A DNA stretch of 64,000 nucleotides from Candidatus Dependentiae bacterium. Its GTDB lineage: Bacteria > Babelota > Babeliae > Babelales > RVW-14. Below, one piece after another: positions 26,416 through 34,093 of the stretch. Every line of letters starts with the position of its first letter. Position 1 is the first letter of the stretch. The position numbers were made by a program, and so were the translations under genes. The notes below the pieces were generated by a model. The model was not told where the DNA came from. It saw nothing but the letters and a program-made list of their open reading frames with translations, and searched no databases. The stretch is taken from assembly GCA_018266175.1 (NCBI GenBank), contig JAFEAY010000003.1, positions 104,642-168,641 of the forward strand. Reading direction: 5' to 3'.

Positions 26416-27719
26416 ACTTCCGCATTATTTTAACACTTTTACTCATCGCCTACTCAACACAAGTTTCTGCCGCTCCAAAAAGACGCTCCATGTCATCGCG
26501 CAAAGGTGATGAAAATGGAAAAGAACTTGAGAAAAAAGATGAACAACGTTTTAAAGTCAAAGTTCCAACACCGCGCAATCTTTCATCGACCGAACGACGC
26601 ATTGCAAAAATTTTTTCGGACGATGTCATTCCTATTGCTCAAGGCCTTTCTCAAATAGCAGGCGGCAAGGAGGTACAAACAGCGCGTGAAGCAAAAATTA
26701 AACTTCGTGAACAAAAAGCTCAAACTGCCCTGCGCAGCAGAACTGCTACCGGAAGACATCGCCATGCATCAACACCTTCCAGCCGTGGTGGTGGATTTGG
26801 TGGCACCAGTTGGGGTGGCGGTGGATATCGCCCTTCTGGTCAAGGTGGATATGGCTGGGGAGGTGGCGGTGGATATCGACCAACACCGAACTATGGTACA
26901 CAAAGTAGCTATTCACCCAGTTCTAGCTGGGGGCAAAGTTCACCAACATCGTATGGATCACCTAGTTCTTCCAGGGGATTAACAACGACCAAAGCAGCAC
27001 CCTTTGGTACTGACACTGATTCTTCTAAGACTGGTGAACCAAAGAAGTCTTACTCATCTAGTTCTCAATCATCAAAAAAATATGCAAAAAATAAAGACAG
27101 CCTCATGTCGACTCACAAAGAAATTGTAAAAGCCATGGAAAATATCAACGAAAAAGCTGATGAAGCAACTGATATTCAAGAATACTATAAAGGCCAGCTT
27201 GGTATTATTGGCAGGCTGGTTGATAAATTCAAAATACACGAAAAAGCATATGGTAATCTGAGTCAGCAAGATAAATTAAGATTTGATCAAGAAGTTATTA
27301 GGGCCAAATCGACTGTTGAAAAATTTCTTTCGCACCTTGTATGTATGATCGTTTACCCAACAAGTGATGCCGAACTTCAAACGAAACAAGATGATGCGCG
27401 GGGTGTAATCTTGGATAATCTTAAAAATCTTTGCCCCATTACACCAATTGTTGCCACACAAATAACAGCCATTAAAGATTATTATGATAAAAAAACAGAT
27501 GCTGCTTACAAGCGAGCTGATACTGAAAAAAAGAAAACTCCTCCTCAATCTATTGCAGCTGCAGACCAAAAAGACCTTGAACAAGCAAGGGACTCTCTCA
27601 AACTTATTCAGAATAACTTTGAAAAAAAGTTTTCTGACCCAACTAATTCAAGCAGCCCCCTGGTAAAACCAACAGAAATCAAAAATCTCTACGATAAAAT
27701 AGTAGATGTTTTGAAATAA
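26412..27719 (+). CDS. Exported Gly/Ser/Tyr-rich protein
   Basis: No family was recognised. The 435-residue protein has a signal peptide (MNFRIILTLLLIAYSTQVSA). A charged region follows, then a low-complexity Gly/Ser/Tyr-rich segment near residues 115-185 with repeated GGGGYRP-like units, then a helical C-terminal half with Lys/Asp-rich stretches. Low-complexity Gly/Tyr segments are found in surface fibres and adhesive proteins, so a cell-surface role is plausible. It is the second gene of a four-gene unit of exported proteins, coupled to the first through ATGA. Confidence 0.7.
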   Translation: MNFRIILTLLLIAYSTQVSAAPKRRSMSSRKGDENGKELEKKDEQRFKVKVPTPRNLSSTERRIAKIFSDDVIPIAQGLSQIAGGKEVQTAREAKIKLREQKAQTALRSRTATGRHRHASTPSSRGGGFGGTSWGGGGYRPSGQGGYGWGGGGGYRPTPNYGTQSSYSPSSSWGQSSPTSYGSPSSSRGLTTTKAAPFGTDTDSSKTGEPKKSYSSSSQSSKKYAKNKDSLMSTHKEIVKAMENINEKADEATDIQEYYKGQLGIIGRLVDKFKIHEKAYGNLSQQDKLRFDQEVIRAKSTVEKFLSHLVCMIVYPTSDAELQTKQDDARGVILDNLKNLCPITPIVATQITAIKDYYDKKTDAAYKRADTEKKKTPPQSIAAADQKDLEQARDSLKLIQNNFEKKFSDPTNSSSPLVKPTEIKNLYDKIVDVLK

Positions 27720-27745
27720 AATATTATGAAAAAAGGGAGATGCTC

Positions 27746-28264
27746 ATGAAAATGAGTCTAATTAAAATAACCGTCGCTGTCCTTGCAAGCATCGCAACAA
27801 CACACCTGCGGGCAAACCTTGCCGGCGATGCAGCGCGTACCTCAGCAGCAACAGCCGCAGCTGCGCTTGCACATGAGAATGTAAAAAAAATGCACCGCGA
27901 AATTGAGCTCAAACGCGCTCCGCTTTCTGCACTAGAAAACGCATCACAAGATGTACGGCGCGAGCATGAACAATTCAAGAAAAAAATAGCAACCATGCAG
28001 CAAAGAGTTGTTGGTATGCAACAGCTTCTCAAAAACACCCAAGATAAAGCCGACCAGATTATTAAAAAAACTAATCTGCAGCTGCAAGACGCACAACCAC
28101 TGCTGGCAGTTTTACAACAAGCAAACAAGCTTCAAGATGTTGCAACAGCTCAGTCAGCTGTAGCAAAACTGCAAGCAACTATTAACGATGTTTCCGGCTT
28201 ACTCAAAAACCAGCAGACGGTCCTTGAAAATCTTACCAAGACAACGGCTACACTTGAGCAATAA
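27746..28264 (+). CDS. Exported Ala/Gln-rich coiled-coil protein
   Basis: The 172-residue product begins with a signal peptide (MKMSLIKITVAVLASIATTHLRA). The rest is almost all alanine-, glutamine- and lysine-rich helix with regular hydrophobic spacing, indicating a long coiled coil. An AGGGAG ribosome site favours the ATG at 27746 over one six bases upstream. It resembles the next gene's product in composition and layout. Periplasmic or outer-surface structural proteins, or OmpH/Skp-like chaperones, can look like this, but no specific match was seen. Confidence 0.7.
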   Translation: MKMSLIKITVAVLASIATTHLRANLAGDAARTSAATAAAALAHENVKKMHREIELKRAPLSALENASQDVRREHEQFKKKIATMQQRVVGMQQLLKNTQDKADQIIKKTNLQLQDAQPLLAVLQQANKLQDVATAQSAVAKLQATINDVSGLLKNQQTVLENLTKTTATLEQ

Positions 28265-28287
28265 AAATATAAAGAAGGGGTTTGATC

Positions 28288-28881
28288 ATGAAAAAGTTAT
28301 TAGCAGTTCTCTTGCTCTCAACGCTTGCCGGAGTCTTTATCTCGCACGCTCGCCACACCCTGTTTGCTGCTATCCCAACCCCTCTGCTTGTTCCACCACA
28401 AGCAAACCCACAATTAACCGAAGAACAAGCTCAAAAGGCCTTTGAGGCTCAAATACGGAATGCTCAAAATAAGCTTGAACCGCTCATGCGTCAGGTTAAA
28501 TTTGCACATACCGACCTCGGTGCAATTAAACGAGCGCTTGAACAAAGCAAAAATCAAGTTGACCGCATAAACCAAGATCTTGGTTCACTCAAGCAGGAAC
28601 AAGAAAAACTTCGCACGAAAGTCTCTACTCATCGACAAAATCTTGTCAATGTTCAAAGAATTTTCAAAGAACTGCGCGAGAAGCAGCTGAGTGTCACTTC
28701 TGAAGCGCGTCAACGTGCGGCAGAAGCTCAACGCCTTGCCCGAAGCACGAGCGAAATTGAAAATTCAAGCAGACTCGCCCACATGCAAGAGGCTTCAATT
28801 AAGAACAGCGAGTCACAGCTGACCGCTATGCAAAACCAGCTCAACAAAATTGAAGTCATTGCAGCAGCCCTTGGCAAGTAG
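28288..28881 (+). CDS. Exported coiled-coil protein, last of four
   Basis: This 197-residue protein has a signal peptide (MKKLLAVLLLSTLAGVFISHA). A Pro-rich linker is followed by a continuous coiled coil of about 140 residues with heptad-spaced Leu, Ile and Val (QDLGSLKQEQEKLRTKV and neighbours). An AGAAGGGG ribosome site supports the ATG at 28288. It is the fourth co-oriented exported coiled-coil protein, with only 23 bases separating it from the previous gene. Function is unknown. Confidence 0.7.
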   Translation: MKKLLAVLLLSTLAGVFISHARHTLFAAIPTPLLVPPQANPQLTEEQAQKAFEAQIRNAQNKLEPLMRQVKFAHTDLGAIKRALEQSKNQVDRINQDLGSLKQEQEKLRTKVSTHRQNLVNVQRIFKELREKQLSVTSEARQRAAEAQRLARSTSEIENSSRLAHMQEASIKNSESQLTAMQNQLNKIEVIAAALGK

Positions 28882-28936
28882 CATCCAACTTTACTCAATT
28901 CTTGAATTCAGCAGACTACATTTGCTATTATTAATT

Positions 28937-28959
28937 TATCGCCCTTATTGGTGGCGATA
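28937..28959 (+). terminator. Weak hairpin after the exported coiled-coil operon
   Basis: The arms TATCGCC and GGCGATA enclose a 9-base loop, followed by TTTAATGG. The T-run is poor. It may end the four-gene transcript. From here to the RING gene at 29231, only the 40-residue small gene is seen. Confidence 0.4.
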
Positions 28960-29004
28960 TTTAATGGTATTTTAAAATTATAAAAAAATTGGCGGGGAGC
29001 CTTC

Positions 29005-29127
29005 ATGAAGAAATGGTTTGATTTTAATAATAACAATGCATTTATAACGATCATCATTCTTAAAATTGTTTTTGTAAGCTCATTGGTTTGTTTGATGTTT
29101 ACCCTGGCACGCAGCTTTAAGATCTAG
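29005..29127 (+). CDS. Small single-helix membrane peptide
   Basis: A 40-codon frame starts at an ATG preceded by GGGGAG at good spacing. It encodes MKKWFDFNNNNAF followed by a hydrophobic helix of about 22 residues (ITIIILKIVFVSSLVCLMF), ending LARSFKI. Strong ribosome site and clear one-helix design support a real small gene. No family was recognised. It lies between the exported coiled-coil operon and the RING gene. Confidence 0.5.
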   Translation: MKKWFDFNNNNAFITIIILKIVFVSSLVCLMFTLARSFKI

Positions 29128-29230
29128 CTTTAAGCGCTCAAGCTGCACAGATATAGATCTGTTGACTCGGCTTGGATAAGCCAGCTATCGTGAGATAAAT
29201 AATGAGATAGAAAAATTGAGAGGGGTTGTC

Positions 29231-30268
29231 ATGCATCGCTGCGCCAAAAGAATACGATTTTTTCTTCTGTTACTTTTTATCAAGGGTATTGCGCTCTCTG
29301 CGCTGCTTGTTAACACAGAAAAATATATACCTCATAATCATGCACTCAAAGAGTTTGATGCTTACCTGGTATCAAAGGTTAAGCGTCATAACCTCAATCT
29401 TTCCAAGCACGAGCTCCGCAAAATTGCGACAACTGGACACGTGCTTATTACCGCACATGGAAAAAAATTAACTCCAAAACAGTTAAGTACCATCAAGCGG
29501 AACCTAAGGCACTACCTCAAGGCACGATTTCCCGCAAAATATAAACCGGCAACCAAGCCGCTGAATATGCACTTTCGCTTAGCAAAGCGGGCAATCAAAG
29601 CAACACTCTTTGACTATCTGACCAACCGCATGACAATCAGCAACCCTGACTACCGTAACGCGATGTGGCACACCGTGCGTGGTTTTGTTATGCATCAACT
29701 CTACCAAAAATCATACTTTGATGCGGCAACAGGATCGCTTGCCGTCGATTATAACGATATGACCGCTATCATTGCAGGAACACAAAAACTTTTGGCGAGT
29801 TACCAAAAACAACTTCCTGCCCAAGCTCATCACGACGCAAGCTCAACTCAACAAGCTTCAAGCTCACATACACGCAAGACACTCACTCATCGCAAAAAAC
29901 ATCTTGTTACGCTGAAAAAAGCTCATAGCTTCGTCCATGCAATCATACAATCAAAAGGTGTTCCAGGAACCGAGCGAAACCAGGTTTTTAGAGACATAAT
30001 GGCTAAGGTTAATGGACGATCAATCAATGGAAAGATCGATCATTACGACATGAAAAAACTTGCTCATGATGAAATTCAGAAACATACAACGCAGCTTACA
30101 AAACTGGTGTGCAAGCTCTGCCATAAACAGATTAAGGCACCCAACAGAAAAATGTATTCATGCAAGCATGCGTACCATAAAACCTGTTTGTATAAAAAGT
30201 TTGGAACGGTTGAATTCATCAAGGGACTCAGCTCATCCAAGCAATGCCCGGTGTGCGTAAAAAAATAG
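29231..30268 (+). CDS. Secreted RING-H2 finger protein (putative E3 ubiquitin ligase)
   Basis: The 345-residue protein has a signal peptide (RIRFFLLLLFIKGIALSALL), a basic helical middle of unknown fold, and a C-terminal RING-H2 finger. The eight ligands are Cys294, Cys297, Cys311, His313, His316, Cys319, Cys339 and Cys342. They give C-x2-C-x13-C-x1-H-x2-H-x2-C-x19-C-x2-C, which fits the RING consensus. RING fingers recruit E2 enzymes, so a host-directed ubiquitin ligase is likely, though ligase activity cannot be shown from sequence. An AGAGGGG ribosome site supports the ATG at 29231. Two ubiquitin-specific proteases follow on the same strand. Confidence 0.75.
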   Translation: MHRCAKRIRFFLLLLFIKGIALSALLVNTEKYIPHNHALKEFDAYLVSKVKRHNLNLSKHELRKIATTGHVLITAHGKKLTPKQLSTIKRNLRHYLKARFPAKYKPATKPLNMHFRLAKRAIKATLFDYLTNRMTISNPDYRNAMWHTVRGFVMHQLYQKSYFDAATGSLAVDYNDMTAIIAGTQKLLASYQKQLPAQAHHDASSTQQASSSHTRKTLTHRKKHLVTLKKAHSFVHAIIQSKGVPGTERNQVFRDIMAKVNGRSINGKIDHYDMKKLAHDEIQKHTTQLTKLVCKLCHKQIKAPNRKMYSCKHAYHKTCLYKKFGTVEFIKGLSSSKQCPVCVKK

Positions 30269-30301
30269 TTTTTAGTTCATCAAGCCTTGGAGTGTGTGGT
30301 G

Positions 30302-32584
30302 ATGATATTCAACAAAATAAGCCTGATTTTTATTCTATCCTTCATGGTTAGCATTTCTCAAAATTTTGCTTTGAATGTTACACCCAAGACAAAACCAAAT
30401 CCTGGAATTAATAATGAAAATGGAAATGACTGTTTTTTTAACGCTTCCATGCAAGTCCTCAGCAACATTCCAGCACTTGAAAAAATTTTAAACAAAGAAA
30501 ATTATTACATCGCAGACTCTATTCCCGGCCAGTTAATTGCGTTTTTCAATAAACTTCGCACAGAATCAAATGCCATTTCTGGATCAAAAGCTCTTCGTGC
30601 TTATATCGTTAGAAATACCAAAAATGAAAGCATCAAAAATATGGCCTTAGGGCAACATGATGCCCAAGAATTTCTTTCATACGTTCTCTCCACACTCACA
30701 GAAGAATCAAAGCCAACATTTGAACTCAAACGAACTATCACTGAGTTTTTTAGAAGTAGATATGCAACACACAATTTCCACGAAGAAGTATTCAGCTCCT
30801 TTAAACACAGACTTGAGGCATACCCAATAACGAATATTGAAGATATTAAACATCACTTGAAAGATATCACTTCTATCGAAGGGAACAAGAAAAGTGCCTC
30901 TAGTAATTATACAACAAAAATCTATGCTATTACTGATGCTCAAATAACTAAAATTCAAAATGACATAGATCTTTATGACTGGGAATCTGTCCTCAATCAC
31001 ATTCAACTCAAAAATCAAATCACCGCTGATGTAAAAAATGTTTTTGAAATAACGCTCCAATCAACTCTTGTTTGTCAGCAAGGATTACACCAATCAACAC
31101 AACTCGATCCTGCATGGCTACTCTCGCTCCCAACCCCAAATCAAGCTACTGCTGTAAGCCTATTAAGTCTTCTAAATAACTTTCTTAATCAAAGCGAAAG
31201 AGTTGATGAATTTTTTTGTGAATCGTGCGGTTCTCTGGGTGGCACAAGAAAATTCTCTCTTAAAAAACTACCCCGAGTTCTTGTTTTATCACCTAAACGC
31301 TTTGAACAACTTAATGGAGTTGCAAGCCGTATCATGACACCAGTTGCATCGCAAGAAAAACTTGTCCTGGCTGATGAAACAGGAGAGGTCACTTTCCATT
31401 TGATTGGTGTAGTCTTACATCTAGGTGGCACAGGCGGAGGTCATTACAATGCAGATGTTAAAGATAGCGGTAGTCACGCATGGTACCATTACAATGATTC
31501 ATCCCGTAGCAATCAATCAATAGCTGGCGTAACTGCAGCTGCTCAGGCACCATATATTTTCTTTTATCAACGACAAGAAACTCCAGCTGATCAACCAGAA
31601 CTAATCCAACCAATTGCTCCCAAGCCAGAACCAATTCTTCAGCCAGAGCCAATTAAACCGATTACTCCAAAGCCACAGCCTGTTCAACCTAAACCAGAAC
31701 CAATTCAACCTAAGCCACAGATAGTACCAATTATTGATGAAACCTTTTCCGAAAAACTCAAAACACTTCAAATGAGTACAGAAATAAAAAAAGCAAAACT
31801 GGAAAATGAACTCAAGAAAAATCCAGGATATCGATTTGCGCATGTAAAAAGCGGTGAAAGCATACTCCATCTCTTTGTTGACTTTTTAGAAAGCCTCTTA
31901 GAAAGAAAATCAAAAGACGAAGTAGAAAAGCTGATTACGAATAAGATACCCCCTACTGATAATTTTTATAATAAAAAATTTGAATATGCTAGCTTTATTG
32001 ATGAATTTTCACCTCAAACATATTTTAAATTTTTTGAATTTCTTGTAGAAAATTTTGATATCAATACTCCGCACCCTCTTTCTAAAAAAACCGCCCTCGA
32101 ACGCCTTCTTGAAAATTCCTCACTCCAAGATGAAATCAATAAAAATGATGATCCCTACAAATTTGATAATTTTATAGAAATAATTATGAATAAAGAGGGA
32201 ACTTCTAAAACTGATTTTAAACAATCAGATATTGATAAAAAAAATGTTACAGATGCATTTGATAATATAGTTCAAGAACTCCTCACCAACACAGCACTCT
32301 CAGAGAAAATAAAAAAATTGGAAGCAGACAAAGCACTCGAAAAAATTAAACAAGAAATAATCCAAGAAGCTCTGGTATCAACAAAGCCGCTTCAAAATAA
32401 AGATGTTATTGATCTGATTAGAAAGAAAATTACGGACTCCCTTGTGCAACCACAAGATCCACTCAGTGAAAAATTAAACCAACTAAAACAAAGATTAACA
32501 CTGCTTAAAACAAAATTAGGACAGCTCAGCAATAGTCTTACACATCTGAAAAAAGCACTGTCACAAAGTGAGACGGGAAAATGA
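30302..32584 (+). CDS. Secreted ubiquitin-specific protease (C19) with long C-terminal extension
   Basis: The 760-residue protein has a signal peptide (IFNKISLIFILSFMVS). A USP catalytic domain spans about residues 30-420: the Cys box is GNDCFFNASMQVL with Cys44, and the His box is GGGHYNADV with His381 and a nearby YNDS. A zinc-knuckle-like CESC sits between them. A Pro/Lys linker of repeated PxP units follows (about 435-480), then a helical region with ankyrin-like character (FFEFLVENFDINTP), and finally a leucine/lysine coiled coil (LNQLKQRLTLLKTKLGQL). USPs cleave ubiquitin isopeptide bonds. The active site looks intact. Its stop overlaps the next USP start by four bases. Confidence 0.85.
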   Translation: MIFNKISLIFILSFMVSISQNFALNVTPKTKPNPGINNENGNDCFFNASMQVLSNIPALEKILNKENYYIADSIPGQLIAFFNKLRTESNAISGSKALRAYIVRNTKNESIKNMALGQHDAQEFLSYVLSTLTEESKPTFELKRTITEFFRSRYATHNFHEEVFSSFKHRLEAYPITNIEDIKHHLKDITSIEGNKKSASSNYTTKIYAITDAQITKIQNDIDLYDWESVLNHIQLKNQITADVKNVFEITLQSTLVCQQGLHQSTQLDPAWLLSLPTPNQATAVSLLSLLNNFLNQSERVDEFFCESCGSLGGTRKFSLKKLPRVLVLSPKRFEQLNGVASRIMTPVASQEKLVLADETGEVTFHLIGVVLHLGGTGGGHYNADVKDSGSHAWYHYNDSSRSNQSIAGVTAAAQAPYIFFYQRQETPADQPELIQPIAPKPEPILQPEPIKPITPKPQPVQPKPEPIQPKPQIVPIIDETFSEKLKTLQMSTEIKKAKLENELKKNPGYRFAHVKSGESILHLFVDFLESLLERKSKDEVEKLITNKIPPTDNFYNKKFEYASFIDEFSPQTYFKFFEFLVENFDINTPHPLSKKTALERLLENSSLQDEINKNDDPYKFDNFIEIIMNKEGTSKTDFKQSDIDKKNVTDAFDNIVQELLTNTALSEKIKKLEADKALEKIKQEIIQEALVSTKPLQNKDVIDLIRKKITDSLVQPQDPLSEKLNQLKQRLTLLKTKLGQLSNSLTHLKKALSQSETGK

Positions 32585-33912
32585 AATCAATACGCGTTCT
32601 TGTAGCTATTTTTTCAATTTTCTTGAGCACAGGACAAGCTGGTGCTATCAATCGAGGTCTCATCAATTGCGCGAATAGCTGTTACATGAATGCAAGCACT
32701 CAATGTTTCTCTCATATAACGCCACTATCAGAGTATCTTAAAAAAAATGAACCGACATTTATGCACGATGAAGAAAGCGATGGAATAGTACAATATATCG
32801 GTTTATTAAAAGATTTGCAGGCATCAACTGAAGAGCAAGCCCTATCTGAAGGCCCTCTGGATATTAATACTGAAACAAATCACTTTCATCACACTATCAT
32901 CAATCGAATTGCAGATTGGTGGGGACTTGATGAGCAACAAGATACACCCGAATATTTAGAATACTTTCTCAATTATCTCATGAGCAAAGATCCTAACCCT
33001 GATTTTATTAAACAATTATTCTTAATACAGAGTCATTCAAAAGTAATGTGTGCATCAGGTCACCTATCTGAAAACGCTGCGAGCCCTGACTTTATACTCA
33101 AAATTTCGATACCTGAAACACCAAACGCCTCAATTGAATCTTGTATCGAAAAATATTTTGAAGAAGAACAGTTAACAGATGAAAATCAATATCAATGTGA
33201 TCTGTGCAACAGAAACGTTGATGCAACTAAACAGTTATCGATTGCAGATGCTCCTCCCTACCTTATTGTCTCGCTTAATCGATTCAAAAATATAGAAGAA
33301 GAAATTGAGATTCAAAAAACAGAAAGTGATGAAGATGGCAACGTCATAACCGATGATAAAGGTTTCCCTGTAACAATTACAGAAAATCAAATTATTTATG
33401 TTCAAGAAAAAATTATGCAACCTGTTACTTTTGATCAGAATCTGACACTCCCTCCTCATATATTTTTAGATCAATCAATTGGGAATATAACCTACTCACT
33501 CGTTGGCTTTGTCGTTCATCAAGGTGCATTTGGTGCTGGCCATTACTGGGCCTATGCAAAAGATCCGAGAGATAATACATGGAGAAAATTTGACGATGAA
33601 ACTGTTTACGATGCAGAGAAACTTGTTCAAAGAATTGCAGCAGCTGGGATAGAAAAATTTAACATTCAGAGTGGTAGCGAAAGCGAAGAAGAAGAAGAAG
33701 ACTATGACGAAAACCTGGATGGAACGCCCTACATTTTCTTTTACGTACGCGATAATTTACCAGAAGAGCTCAACAACTATCTAGTTCCAACATTTGAAGA
33801 TCCTTTGGCCAAAAAATTACGCCTCCTCAAGAATAAACTCATGAATTTAAAAAATAGACTCACTACGCTCAAAAAAAGCTTGGAGCAGCTGAAACACGAT
33901 CTTGGTGCATAA
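32581..33912 (+). CDS. Secreted ubiquitin-specific protease (C19), second copy
   Basis: The 443-residue protein begins with a signal peptide (MKSIRVLVAIFSIFLSTGQAGA). The USP catalytic core follows almost at once: INCANSCYMNAS with nucleophile Cys34, QQDTPEYLEYFL matching the QQDA.EF box, the CDLC knuckle, and the His box GAGHYWAYAKD with His321 followed by WRKFDDETV with Asp338/339. An acidic insert (SESEEEEEDYDE) precedes the last strand. The C-terminus is a leucine/lysine coiled coil (LRLLKNKLMNLKNRLTTLKK). All catalytic residues are present. It is translationally coupled (ATGA) to the first USP but diverges greatly from it, so the pair may have different ubiquitin-like substrates. Confidence 0.88.
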   Translation: MKSIRVLVAIFSIFLSTGQAGAINRGLINCANSCYMNASTQCFSHITPLSEYLKKNEPTFMHDEESDGIVQYIGLLKDLQASTEEQALSEGPLDINTETNHFHHTIINRIADWWGLDEQQDTPEYLEYFLNYLMSKDPNPDFIKQLFLIQSHSKVMCASGHLSENAASPDFILKISIPETPNASIESCIEKYFEEEQLTDENQYQCDLCNRNVDATKQLSIADAPPYLIVSLNRFKNIEEEIEIQKTESDEDGNVITDDKGFPVTITENQIIYVQEKIMQPVTFDQNLTLPPHIFLDQSIGNITYSLVGFVVHQGAFGAGHYWAYAKDPRDNTWRKFDDETVYDAEKLVQRIAAAGIEKFNIQSGSESEEEEEDYDENLDGTPYIFFYVRDNLPEELNNYLVPTFEDPLAKKLRLLKNKLMNLKNRLTTLKKSLEQLKHDLGA

Positions 33913-34010
33913 AAGTTAAAAAACATCGTATCCCCCTAAAAATCAATTACTTATCCATAGTAACTGAATGTATCAGACCGACACAAGCCACTTAAGACCA
34001 TTCATTGCCA

Positions 34011-34041
34011 TTGAACCTATCGTTGATATACTTTGTATAAT
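34011..34041 (+). promoter_or_regulatory. Possible promoter for the AAA-like/PD-(D/E)XK gene
   Basis: A perfect TATAAT (34036-34041) follows a TTGAAC (34011-34016) at a longish 19-base spacing. It lies 52 bases before the ATG at 34094. Confidence 0.45.
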
Positions 34042-34093
34042 CCCACCAAAGCAAGCTGTAACATAAGTTTTTAAAATCGTAAGGGCTTGGATC

